DNA from: Clostridium acidisoli DSM 12555
GTDB lineage: Bacteria > Bacillota > Clostridia > Clostridiales > Clostridiaceae
DNA length: 64,000 nt
NCBI RefSeq assembly: GCF_900176305.1
Contig: NZ_FWXH01000003.1
Location: 434,001-498,000 of the forward strand
Direction: 5' to 3'
The notes under the pieces are model-generated. The model did not search any database and was not told where the DNA came from. It saw nothing but the letters and a program-made list of their open reading frames with translations. Shown in pieces: positions 50,829 through 62,027 of the stretch. Numbering within the stretch: position 1 is the first letter of the stretch; every line of letters starts with the position of its first letter. The position numbers and the translations under genes are program-made.

Positions 50829-51086
50829 TTGCATAAATTAATATGTTCCTACATACATGCAAGTGAACAGAAAGATTTTACCAATCTCATCCATCATACT
50901 GATGTAAAATCAAATTTATACGTATTTGCAAGTAAATTTTTAGAAAAAGGTAAGAATAATCAAAAATTAACAGGATCAGTTCCTGAAAATGCCAGGTTAG
51001 CATTGGCGGCAAAATATATCACATGGGTTCAAAGGCAGCTACAATCCGCTCTGTTGGAGATAAATCTTCCTATTATTTTACAATGA
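50829..51086 (+). pseudogene. Probable gene remnant, unrecognised
   Basis: A lone frame without a ribosome site encodes SEQKDFTNLIHHTDVKSN and PENARLALAAKYITWVQRQL. Downstream, other frames keep short coding-like pieces interrupted by stops until about 51200. A weak hairpin (AGAACCTTG / AGGGTTCT) lies just before it. It looks like an eroded gene, but no family is recognised and chance is possible. Confidence 0.3.
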
Positions 51087-51280
51087 TATGATTAAAGGTG
51101 AACTTCAAGCTGTATTATGATTATCACAAGCTTATCTGTAGATCTAGGGACAGAACTTTATCAGGAAATCTATGGGACACTTACTTTTTTGATAGCCGAT
51201 CACTTTTAAGTGCCTACTGTGTTTATTAACTATGGAATTGTATAATTAGTATTAAAATAAAGAAAGAAGAAGTGATGAAA

Positions 51281-52279
51281 ATGTCATATTTGATTAAAGC
51301 TTTAGATAACTGTAAACTTTCCTTAAATAATAGATTGATTTTTCCACCAATGGCAACTGGAAAATCAGATAATGGGATGGTAAGTCAGGAAATGCTAGAT
51401 TATTATAATGAAAAATCTAAAGGTGGTTATATATCTTTAATTATTATAGAACATAGCTATATAACACCTCAAGGTAGAGCCAGTGAAGGGCAGCTTTCTA
51501 TAGCAGAAGATTGCAATATGGAAGGCTTGAAAAAATTAGCTGAGGTTATTCATAAAAATAATTCAAAAGCAATAATGCAAATTAATCATGCAGGAAGTGC
51601 AACTAATATAGATGCAACAGGAGGATATGAGAATGTAGGTCCTTCAGCTATAATTAATCCACGAACAAAGTCTGATGTTCCAAAAGAACTTAATAAAGAA
51701 GAAATAAAAGAAATAGTGGAAACCTTTAAAACAGCAGCAAAACGCGTAAAAGATGCAGGTTTTGATGGTGTAGAAATCCATTCTGCTCATTCATATCTTT
51801 TAAATCAATTTTATTCACCAATAACAAATAAGAGAACTGACGAATATGGAGGAGATGTATTAGGAAGAATAAAAATTCATCTAGAAGTCATAAAAGCTGT
51901 AAAGGAAGCGGTAGGCAATGAATTTCCAGTTCTTCTTAGACTTGGAGCTTGTGATTACATGAAAGGAGGAACAAAAATAGAAGATAGTAAAATAGCAGCC
52001 TTAGAATTCCAAAAAGCAGGAGTAGACATATTAGATATATCTGGTGGATTATGCGGTTATACTGTTCCAGGTAGATCTAAAGAGCAAGGATATTTTTCGG
52101 AAATTACAGAGGCTATTAAGGAAGTTGTCTCAATACCTGTTATATTAACTGGTGGAATAATAGATGCTCAGGCTGCTGAAAATTTACTTTCTTCTGGTAA
52201 AGCTGATCTTATAGGTGTGGGAAGAGCTGTATTTAGAGATTCAATGTGGGCAAGAAATGCAATAGAAAGCTGCCTATAA
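51281..52279 (+). CDS. Old-yellow-enzyme-family NADH:flavin oxidoreductase
   Basis: A 332-residue FMN-binding TIM barrel. Signature parts are LNNRLIFPPMATGKSDNG, QINHAGSAT, the catalytic pair in GVEIHSAHSYLLNQFYSP, NKRTDEYGG, and LTGGIIDAQAAENLL then DLIGVGRAVFRDS. The 332-residue length means the single-domain OYE type, without the C-terminal iron-sulfur and NADH domains of 2,4-dienoyl-CoA reductase. It reduces activated C=C bonds. Starts at 51272 (GTG), 51275 and 51281 compete; 51281 has the best spacing to AAGAAGAAG. Confidence 0.88.
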   Translation: MSYLIKALDNCKLSLNNRLIFPPMATGKSDNGMVSQEMLDYYNEKSKGGYISLIIIEHSYITPQGRASEGQLSIAEDCNMEGLKKLAEVIHKNNSKAIMQINHAGSATNIDATGGYENVGPSAIINPRTKSDVPKELNKEEIKEIVETFKTAAKRVKDAGFDGVEIHSAHSYLLNQFYSPITNKRTDEYGGDVLGRIKIHLEVIKAVKEAVGNEFPVLLRLGACDYMKGGTKIEDSKIAALEFQKAGVDILDISGGLCGYTVPGRSKEQGYFSEITEAIKEVVSIPVILTGGIIDAQAAENLLSSGKADLIGVGRAVFRDSMWARNAIESCL

Positions 52280-52311
52280 AACAAGCAAGGTAAAGATACG
52301 TGAAAAATAGC

Positions 52312-52347
52312 ATATATAATATGACGTGATGTTGTCATATTATATAT
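52312..52347. terminator. Perfect 14-bp hairpin after the OYE gene
   Basis: ATATATAATATGAC and GTCATATTATATAT pair across GTGATGTT. The tail is not T-rich. Confidence 0.5.
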
Positions 52348-52372
52348 TTACACATAAGCATATACATTCTCC

Positions 52373-52400
52373 ACACCAGTTTTATTAGCTGGTGTTTTAG
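52373..52400 (+). terminator. Terminator after the OYE gene
   Basis: ACACCAG and CTGGTGT pair across TTTTATTAG and run into TTTTAGTTT. With the hairpin at 52312 it fills most of the gap before the next gene. Confidence 0.7.
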
Positions 52401-52542
52401 TTTGTCTAAAAATCTTTAAGCTGGGAATATAAAGAAAATTGATTTTTTTTTTGATAAGTATACTTGATTAATTGACAAGTATAATTGACATAAACATCTA
52501 TATAAAATACAATAAATATAAAAGAAATTGGAGGTAGATATT

Positions 52543-52848
52543 ATGAAAAAAGAAGATATTCTATTGAAAACGCAATATGGCGGATTAGATGAAAGAGAAG
52601 CAAATATATTTCTACGTTCGTTTGGCATAGGTGGTATTGTTGTATGCATTTTGGCTGTAGTGTTTAGCGTTTGGGAAGTAATTCATGGGAAAACATTTTT
52701 TCAATTCAGTGCATTTGTTTTTGTATATTTGTGTGCTACTGATTTTTATATGTATAAAAACATAAAAAATAAACGATATTTGATAATTGGGATTTTTTCT
52801 GGTATTTTAACTATTGCATTAATTACAATGTTCTTTGCTAGGGGTTAA
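52543..52848 (+). CDS. DUF6442-type small membrane protein
   Basis: A 101-residue protein starting MKKEDILLKTQYGGLDERE with two or three membrane helices (GIGGIVVCILAVVFSVWEV, FVFVYLCATDFYMY, YLIIGIFSGILTIALITMFF). Such proteins are widespread in Firmicutes beside a small XRE regulator, as here, where the regulator starts four bases after this gene's stop. Function is unknown. The start at 52543 has GGAGGT upstream; an earlier start lies over that site. Confidence 0.8.
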   Translation: MKKEDILLKTQYGGLDEREANIFLRSFGIGGIVVCILAVVFSVWEVIHGKTFFQFSAFVFVYLCATDFYMYKNIKNKRYLIIGIFSGILTIALITMFFARG

Positions 52849-52852
52849 TGTT

Positions 52853-53062
52853 ATGAAAAATGAATTAGTGCTTAAAAATCGATTAAAAGTTGCTCGTGCA
52901 GAAAAAGAATTGTCTCAAGGTGAATTGGCGGAACTTGTTGGTGTATCTCGTCAAACAATTAGTTCTATTGAAACAGGTCAATTTTGTCCCACAGCAAAGC
53001 TAGCATTAATACTTTGCATAGCATTAGATAAGAAATTTGAGGAACTGTTTTATTTTGATTAA
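52853..53062 (+). CDS. Small XRE-family regulator
   Basis: A 69-residue helix-turn-helix protein (NRLKVARAEKELSQGELAEL, VSRQTISSIETGQFCPTAKL). Paired with the DUF6442-type membrane gene in a two-gene operon. The start at 52853 follows AGGGG. Its last 34 residues recur almost unchanged as a gene fragment at 55995-56099, so a related gene existed downstream. Confidence 0.9.
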   Translation: MKNELVLKNRLKVARAEKELSQGELAELVGVSRQTISSIETGQFCPTAKLALILCIALDKKFEELFYFD

Positions 53063-53219
53063 TATTAAGAAAAATCATAGTAATCCTCATCCTTATTATA
53101 TCATACAAAATTTTTAAATAACAGGCTTATAATTTTTACATATTGTGTGTATTATATGAACTGACGTCACTTCGTAGAGAATTGTTTCACTCAAACCTTG
53201 AAAAGATGGAGGAGATACT

Positions 53220-55834
<2,615 letters not shown>

Positions 55835-55857
55835 TTTTTAGCTATATTTACACAATC

Positions 55858-55887
55858 GAAAGTCCTTGGTTTATTCCAAGGACTTTC
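55858..55887. repeat. GAAAGTCCTTGG hairpin repeat, copy 2
   Basis: The same 12-bp hairpin and flanks as at 37416 and 56959, here directly after rph and without an acetyltransferase gene. It is followed by AGCATTTACGAAATACCGA, then unrelated DNA. Confidence 0.85.
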
Positions 55888-55994
55888 AGCATTTACGAAA
55901 TACCGATTATGCCTTCTGTAAGAGATATTCTTCCCAATGAAAAATATACAGGAGATGTTCCTTTTTATTCTAATTTACACAGAACCATGTACTT

Positions 55995-56099
55995 TCTCGT
56001 TCTATTGAAACAGGTCAATTTTGTCCCACAGCAAAGCTAGCATTAATACTTTCCATAGCATTAGATAAGAAATTTCAAGAACTGTTTTATTTTGATTAA
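55995..56099 (+). pseudogene. C-terminal fragment of an XRE regulator
   Basis: The frame encodes SRSIETGQFCPTAKLALILS and IALDKKFQELFYFD, then stops. It repeats the end of the XRE gene at 52853 with a few changes, but the helix-turn-helix part is missing. The preceding bases encode an unrelated piece (MPSVRDILPNEKYTGDVPFY). It marks a duplication or deletion scar between rph and the second acetyltransferase cassette. Confidence 0.8.
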
Positions 56100-56302
56100 G
56101 ATTAAGAAATAATAATACATAGATGAAACTATAGATTCACATACTTATGATAAATGTACCCAAATGGATAAAAAAGTACGATTTAATCCGTATATGGTTT
56201 TATATTCCTTTAGCATTTATGTTACAAAGGGATGTAGGTGATAAAAGATTACTTTTGGGATCTAAACATGTTATAATATGACATGAAGAGGTGAGACAAT
56301 AA

Positions 56303-56911
56303 ATGCATAAGGTTAAAAAAGCTTATTTATATGTAAGTTTGATACGTTCGCTGCCATTATTACTTTTATTCAATATTACTAGTCAAAAAAGTATAATAAA
56401 TAAAGATATAGCTAGATGGATTAAAATACATAAACTTGAACATCTTAATTATTCACAATTTATGTATTTACATTTATTAGTATTAACTATACCGGAATTT
56501 CGAAATTTATTATTTTTTAGATGTAGAGACAGATATTTTTTAAACAGTATTAATAAAATAATATATCCTAGATTAAAATCTTTATATATTACCGATAACA
56601 ATATTGGAGGTGGACTATATATTCAGCATGGCTTTTCTACTGTAATAACTGCAAATACTATAGGAGAAAACTGTTGGATAAATCAACAAGTAACAATAGG
56701 ATGGGTAGAAGGCGAGGGGTGCCCTACTATAGGTAACAATGTATATATTTATGCTGGAGCTGTTGTGATAGGTAATATAAACATTGGAGATAACTCAATT
56801 ATTGGTGCTAATACTACCATTGTAAAAAATGTTCCCCAAAACTGCACTGTAGTAGGCAGTCCTGCTTATATCATAAAAAGAAATGGCATTAAAGTGCACG
56901 AAAAGTTATAG
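56303..56911 (+). CDS. Serine-acetyltransferase-like hexapeptide acetyltransferase, copy 2
   Basis: A 202-residue left-handed beta-helix acetyltransferase, the twin of the gene at 36692. Six residues differ (for example NIT for NTT, SQF for SLF, NNVYIY for NNVHIY, GSPAY for GNPAY), and many DNA changes are silent, so both copies seem to have stayed under selection. The hexapeptide repeats and GGGLYIQHGFST active-site region are intact. The promoter and GAGGTGAG ribosome site are also duplicated. Substrate unknown: serine or a sugar. Confidence 0.85.
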   Translation: MHKVKKAYLYVSLIRSLPLLLLFNITSQKSIINKDIARWIKIHKLEHLNYSQFMYLHLLVLTIPEFRNLLFFRCRDRYFLNSINKIIYPRLKSLYITDNNIGGGLYIQHGFSTVITANTIGENCWINQQVTIGWVEGEGCPTIGNNVYIYAGAVVIGNINIGDNSIIGANTTIVKNVPQNCTVVGSPAYIIKRNGIKVHEKL

Positions 56912-56958
56912 CGACACTATATGTAATGAATTCATCAAAATTCTATATTTACACAATC

Positions 56959-56988
56959 GAAAGTCCTTGGTTCATTCCAAGGACTTTC
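56959..56988. repeat. GAAAGTCCTTGG hairpin repeat, copy 3
   Basis: A perfect 12-bp stem with loop TTCATT (TTTATT in the other copies). It ends the second acetyltransferase cassette and precedes the convergent SDR gene. Confidence 0.85.
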
Positions 56989-57011
56989 AGCGTTTACGAA
57001 ATATCGAAGTT

Positions 57012-57752
57012 TTATATCATTCCTCCATTAACATAAATGGTTTGACCATTGATCCATCTAGCAGGACCGGCTAAAAATGAAACTACTTCTGCAATATCTT
57101 CAGGTGCCCCTAGACGCTCAATAGGGTTCATCTTAGCCAGGTGGTCAATTGTCTCTGCATTTTTACCTTCAAAGAATAGTTCTGTTGCTGTTGGTCCAGG
57201 AGCTACCGCATTTACAGTAATATCTTTACCACGAAGCTCCTTTGCAAGTATAAGACTGATTGCATCAACAGCCCCCTTACTAGCAGCATAAGCAGCATAA
57301 GTAGGCAATGCGAGTTTCTTTACTGAAGTTGAAATATTAATAATAGCACCTCCAGATCTTACGCGACGGGCAGCTTGTTGGTCAACAACAAATGTACCAC
57401 GGATGTTTGTATGAATTATTCTATCAAGTTTATCAAGATTGAAATTAACAATTGTATTAAGCTCCATAATACCAGCCGAGTTAACTACAATGTCTACACC
57501 GCCAAAATCTTTTTCTGTAATGTCAAAAAGTTTACTGACAGCAGCTTCATCACTAATATCTGCTTTAACAGCAATAGCATTTCCACCTTCTTCTATTATA
57601 GATTCTACAGTTTTATCAGCTTCAATAGCATTGTTTGCATATGCGATAACTACTGTTTGTCCGTCAGATGCGAGACGTTTTGAAATTGCACGTCCAATTC
57701 CACGTGATCCTCCTGTAACAATTGCAATTCTTTCTTTTTTAGTTGTATTCAT
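57012..57752 (-). CDS. Short-chain dehydrogenase/reductase (3-oxoacyl-ACP reductase-like)
   Basis: A 246-residue SDR. The cofactor motif is TGGSRGIGRAI (residues about 14-24), with NSAGIM, the catalytic serine in NISTSVKK and YAAYAASKGAVD; the C-terminus ends PARWINGQTIYVNGGMI. A basic residue after the first strand suggests NADP(H). Substrate unknown. AGGAGG precedes the ATG. It is divergent from an AraC-type regulator, a frequent arrangement in which the regulator controls the reductase. Confidence 0.9.
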   Translation of the reverse strand: MNTTKKERIAIVTGGSRGIGRAISKRLASDGQTVVIAYANNAIEADKTVESIIEEGGNAIAVKADISDEAAVSKLFDITEKDFGGVDIVVNSAGIMELNTIVNFNLDKLDRIIHTNIRGTFVVDQQAARRVRSGGAIINISTSVKKLALPTYAAYAASKGAVDAISLILAKELRGKDITVNAVAPGPTATELFFEGKNAETIDHLAKMNPIERLGAPEDIAEVVSFLAGPARWINGQTIYVNGGMI

Positions 57753-57934
57753 AATAAAATCCTCCTAATTTCTCTTTAAAATAATGAAAACACAGTATAT
57801 ACCTTCTGGAATATAAATTTATTATATGTCAGACAGTGCATTATAAGATAGCCTATTAACATAAGATTATTGCCTAATCCTACAAACTATAATATAATTT
57901 ATATATAAATTAATATTTAGTATAGGAGTTAGAA

Positions 57935-58840
57935 ATGGATAACAAAATTGCGATTTATCAAGAAAAACTGGTTTCAATGATTAATGAAATTGTTAGGGAG
58001 GATGGGTTATATGCCACCACAATACCTGCTTTGGAGTTATTTAGAGCATCTAATGTTTCTGAACCTTTACATACTATTTATAAACCATCGCTATTAGTAA
58101 TTGTGCAGGGATCAAAAATTGTAACATTGGCTGATGAAAATTATAAGTATGATCCAGCATCATATTTAGTTGCATCTGTTCATCTTCCTATTACTGGTCA
58201 AATAATTCAAGCGAGTCCTGAAAGACCATATTTATGCGTTCAAATAAATTTTAATACTGAGCAAATACTTGATATTGTTAAGGAATCTGATGAGGTATGG
58301 AGTGGCAAGAAGGATTCAGGACGTGGAATAGTTGTAAATGAAATCAATTCAGATTTACTTGATGCTGTGTTAAGACTTGTTAAGCTTTTATATACACCTA
58401 AGGATATTCCAATCCTTTCGCCTTTGATAATTCGTGAAATTTTGTATAGAATTTTACAGGATAGACAAGGAGATCTTATTAAACAATTTGCAATGATTGG
58501 AAGTCATGCACACTGCATTGCAAAAGTTATTCAGTTTATAAATAGTAATTTTTCAAAATCAATGAGAATTGAAGATTTAGCAAGAAAAGTTAACATGAGT
58601 ACATCATCATTACATAATCAGTTTAAAAAAGTAACGGCAATGAGTCCCTTACAATATCAAAAACTCATAAGATTGCAAGAAGCTAGACGTTTGTTATTTT
58701 CTGAATCAGCTGAAGCTGCGGACGTTGGTTTTCAAGTTGGGTATGAAAGCCCATCTCAATTTAGCAGGGAATATGCACGGATGTTTGGATTGCCTCCTAT
58801 AAGCGATATAAAGCGCCTCCGAGATTCGTTATCTTCTTAA
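57935..58840 (+). CDS. AraC-family regulator with AraC_N domain
   Basis: A 301-residue transcription factor. The N-terminal AraC_N-type domain has YKPSLLVIVQGSKIVTLADE and ASVHLPITGQIIQASPERPY; the C-terminal double helix-turn-helix reads MRIEDLARKVNMSTSSLHNQF and ADVGFQVGYESPSQFSREYA. Regulators of this type commonly sit divergent to SDR or aldo-keto reductase genes and respond to reactive electrophiles or alcohols. A TAGGAG site precedes the ATG. Confidence 0.92.
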   Translation: MDNKIAIYQEKLVSMINEIVREDGLYATTIPALELFRASNVSEPLHTIYKPSLLVIVQGSKIVTLADENYKYDPASYLVASVHLPITGQIIQASPERPYLCVQINFNTEQILDIVKESDEVWSGKKDSGRGIVVNEINSDLLDAVLRLVKLLYTPKDIPILSPLIIREILYRILQDRQGDLIKQFAMIGSHAHCIAKVIQFINSNFSKSMRIEDLARKVNMSTSSLHNQFKKVTAMSPLQYQKLIRLQEARRLLFSESAEAADVGFQVGYESPSQFSREYARMFGLPPISDIKRLRDSLSS

Positions 58841-59049
58841 AATATACCTTTCAGCGATATACGATGAATTATAAACCCGGATATTACAATTTTGCCCTCA
58901 ATATGATATAATAACTAAAAATATGATTGCCGATTTATTGGAGATATTTTAACTAATTTACTAAAGTATAAGTTGTACATGTTGGCTATTTATTATTAAT
59001 ACTTTAAAAATATTAAGCCGAAATATAGGAAGTATGTATGGAGGAAGTT

Positions 59050-61929
59050 ATGTATATAAAGAAGAAGTTACCAATAACAATGATTACACTAATTTCAATT
59101 CCAATGCTGTTATTATGTTATATAATTTATAATTATACATATATGACTGCGACTAAAGATAGTAAGGAGCATATAGTTCAGGTGACTTCAGTAGAGGGTA
59201 ATGCATTAAATACCTTTATAAATTCACAGGTAAAAGAAGTGGAACTTTCAGCAAGGATAGAAAGTGTTGCAAGACTATTAAAAGAAACAAAAAAATCTGA
59301 GGATTTAAAACAATTTGTATATAATGCAGACTCTTTAGGTGTTGATAAACTGCTTGCTTCAAGAGTTGAAGAGCTTAATGATGTTCAGCATTCTTTTGTT
59401 TGTGATTTAAATGGTAATATTATAGCTGATAGTAGTTCAGAAGGATTAATGCTAAATGTAACAGATAGGGAGTATTTTAAACAAGCAATAAGTGGACAAA
59501 CTGTAATAAGTGACGAAATAAAGTCTAAAATCAGCAATAAAAATATAATTGTTATTGCTAGTCCAGTTGTTGATGAACAGAAAAATATAATTGGTTTATA
59601 TTGTAATGCAATAGAAATTTCAGCTTTTGATAAATTTATAGCAAATATTAAAATTGGTAATACAGGATATGCTTATTTAGTGGATGACAATGGCATTATG
59701 ATAGCACATCCTGATAAGGCTAAATTAGGGAAAAAAGTCGATAATTTAGTCTTAAAAAAAGTGGTAGCTACAAAGTCATATTTAAACCAAATCGATACTA
59801 AATTTGATACATATACATACAATGGAAAGCAAAAATATTTTGGATATACTGTAATACCAAAAATAAATTGGATTTTAGCTGTTTCACAAAATATAAGTGA
59901 AGTAAATTCTACAGCAGAATTGGAATTTTACTTTATAATAGGTATAACTATATTAATGCTAATAATAGCCTCAATTATTAGTATACTTTTTTCAAAATCA
60001 ATAACTAATCCAGTTAACAAATTAATAACTGTAATGAATAAAGCGGAAAATGGTAATTTGTCAGAAACTTGTGATTATAATTCAAATAATGAATTAGGAG
60101 TGTTATCAAACAATTTCAATAAGATGATAAAAAAGCTTAGCAATAGTTATGAAGAGTTATCTGCCGTATATGAAGAGCTGTCTGCAACTGAGGAAGAATT
60201 GAGGTCTCAATATGAGGAACTTTTGGAAAATCAGAATGCATTAGCTATAAGCGAAGATAGATTTAAACAAGCTTTAGATGGAATAAATGATGTAATTTGG
60301 GAGTGGGAAATAAAAACAAATACTTTTTTTGCGTCTGACAAATGGGAAGAATTAACGGGATACAGCAATAAAAATATAGATATCAGTGAACTTTTGAAAA
60401 TAATTGTTTTAGATGATAAACTTGAAACAATTATAAACAATTATAAAAAGTGTATTGCTGGGTCACAATATTATAGAGAAGAACTTAAGCTTACAACTAA
60501 AGGTAGTGAGAAAAAGTGGGCGTTAATAAGAGCTAGGATAATTAGAGATAATGAAGGAAATCCTATTAAACTTACAGGTATTATTTCTGATACAACTAGT
60601 ATTAGGGAAGCAAATGATAAAATAAGCAAACTTGCCTATTTTGATTCTTTAACAGGAATTCCAAATAGAACTACACTTATGAGCAAGCTTAAAGATGCAA
60701 TAAATGAAAGCGTAAAAGATAATAAATTAGGTGCAGTATTATTTATAGATCTTGATGATTTTAAAAAGATTAATGACTCGTTAGGACATGATATTGGTGA
60801 TAAACTTTTAAAGGCAATTTGCATTGAAATAAAGGCTCTTTTAAATAAAAATGAAGCTCTTTACAGATTAGGTGGAGACGAATTCTTAATTATTATGAGT
60901 GATGTTAAAGTTAGAAAACAAGTAATAGATTTAACTCATGCAGTACTAAACATATTTAATAAATATTTTGTTTTAGATAATAGACAGGTGTATATAACCT
61001 GCAGTATTGGTATTTGTATTTTTCCTTTAGACGGTAAAGATAAAAATGTCATTTTAAAGAATGCGGATACGGCTATGTATAAAGCTAAAGAAAAAGGTAA
61101 AAATACTTTTGAATTTTATAGTGAAGAAATGTCAGAAAAAATCTTGAAGGATATGGTAATTGAAAAGGCATTAAGAAGTGGAATAGAAAAAAATGATTTT
61201 TACCTTCAGTATCAACCTCAAGTTGATATTGAAACTGGTAAAATAATAGGTGTTGAATCCCTTGTTAGACTAAAAAATGAAGAACTTGGATTTGTATCTC
61301 CAGGTGAGTTTATTCCGCTAGCAGAGAAGACTGGTCTTATTATACCAATAGGTGATTGGATTATGGAAACTGCAATTGCTAAAAAGGCAGAGTGGTTTTA
61401 TAAAGGGTATGGAGATGTGCGTATGTCTATAAATGTATCTTCACTGCAAATTCAGCAGCATGATTTTGTTGAAAAGGTTAAAGCACTTGTTGAAAAATAT
61501 AAAATAAATCCTAATTTCATGGAATTGGAAATAACAGAAAGTGTTTTAATGGAGTCATTGGACAATAACGTAAGGATTTTGCAGGAATTGATGGACATTG
61601 GAATAAGAACTGCACTAGATGATTTTGGGACAGGATATTCTTCCCTAAATTATTTGAGGACTATACCAATTGATACTTTAAAAATTGATAAATCTTTTAT
61701 TGATGACATTTGTGTAAATGATAAACTGGGAGCTATAGTTGATGGAATTATAGAAATGGCACATAAGTTAGGCATGGAAGTTGTAGCAGAAGGTATTGAA
61801 ACTATGGATCAACTAAAAGTGATGAAAGAAAAAAAATGTGATATAATTCAAGGTTATGTTTATAGTAAGCCGCTTTTAAGCGATGATCTAGAGAATCTGT
61901 TGGAAAAAGGGTTTGACAATCCTTTTTAA
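59050..61929 (+). CDS. Cache-HAMP-PAS-GGDEF-EAL cyclic-di-GMP enzyme
   Basis: A 959-residue membrane signalling protein. A dCache sensor (residues about 35-290) sits between two membrane helices, followed by HAMP (about 315-370), a coiled coil built of YEELSAVYEEL-type repeats (about 375-400), PAS (about 405-520), GGDEF (about 530-690) and EAL (about 705-950). The cyclase motif is LGGDEF (near 607) and the EAL site is ESLVRL with DDFGTGYSSLNYL, so both activities look possible. The start at 59050 has GGAGGA upstream; ATG 59038 lies ahead of that site. Ligand unknown. Confidence 0.92.
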   Translation: MYIKKKLPITMITLISIPMLLLCYIIYNYTYMTATKDSKEHIVQVTSVEGNALNTFINSQVKEVELSARIESVARLLKETKKSEDLKQFVYNADSLGVDKLLASRVEELNDVQHSFVCDLNGNIIADSSSEGLMLNVTDREYFKQAISGQTVISDEIKSKISNKNIIVIASPVVDEQKNIIGLYCNAIEISAFDKFIANIKIGNTGYAYLVDDNGIMIAHPDKAKLGKKVDNLVLKKVVATKSYLNQIDTKFDTYTYNGKQKYFGYTVIPKINWILAVSQNISEVNSTAELEFYFIIGITILMLIIASIISILFSKSITNPVNKLITVMNKAENGNLSETCDYNSNNELGVLSNNFNKMIKKLSNSYEELSAVYEELSATEEELRSQYEELLENQNALAISEDRFKQALDGINDVIWEWEIKTNTFFASDKWEELTGYSNKNIDISELLKIIVLDDKLETIINNYKKCIAGSQYYREELKLTTKGSEKKWALIRARIIRDNEGNPIKLTGIISDTTSIREANDKISKLAYFDSLTGIPNRTTLMSKLKDAINESVKDNKLGAVLFIDLDDFKKINDSLGHDIGDKLLKAICIEIKALLNKNEALYRLGGDEFLIIMSDVKVRKQVIDLTHAVLNIFNKYFVLDNRQVYITCSIGICIFPLDGKDKNVILKNADTAMYKAKEKGKNTFEFYSEEMSEKILKDMVIEKALRSGIEKNDFYLQYQPQVDIETGKIIGVESLVRLKNEELGFVSPGEFIPLAEKTGLIIPIGDWIMETAIAKKAEWFYKGYGDVRMSINVSSLQIQQHDFVEKVKALVEKYKINPNFMELEITESVLMESLDNNVRILQELMDIGIRTALDDFGTGYSSLNYLRTIPIDTLKIDKSFIDDICVNDKLGAIVDGIIEMAHKLGMEVVAEGIETMDQLKVMKEKKCDIIQGYVYSKPLLSDDLENLLEKGFDNPF

Positions 61930-62027
61930 GTTATTAGTATACATATTCACCATCGCTTGTGAGTAGCTTTCATAGCTGATTACAGGCGTTTATGTTTTTA
62001 ATATAAAAATTATGAGGTGATACTCTC

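Larger units (their letters stand above)
56232..57014 (+). repeat. Duplicated acetyltransferase cassette, copy 2
   Basis: Starts at ATGTAGGTGATAAAA, carries a TATAAT box (56272), the acetyltransferase gene and the GAAAGTCCTTGG hairpin, and ends in GAAGTTTTAT at the stop codon of the SDR gene. It matches 36621-37471 except for the shorter spacer before the hairpin. Confidence 0.7.

Noticed and set aside
50656-50862. 68-codon minus-strand frame after the second methyltransferase gene
   Set aside because: It covers a terminator hairpin, has no ribosome site and no recognised motif.
57049-57768. Plus-strand frames of 80-109 codons opposite the SDR gene
   Set aside because: They are antisense to a well-supported SDR with all motifs, overlap each other and lack ribosome sites.
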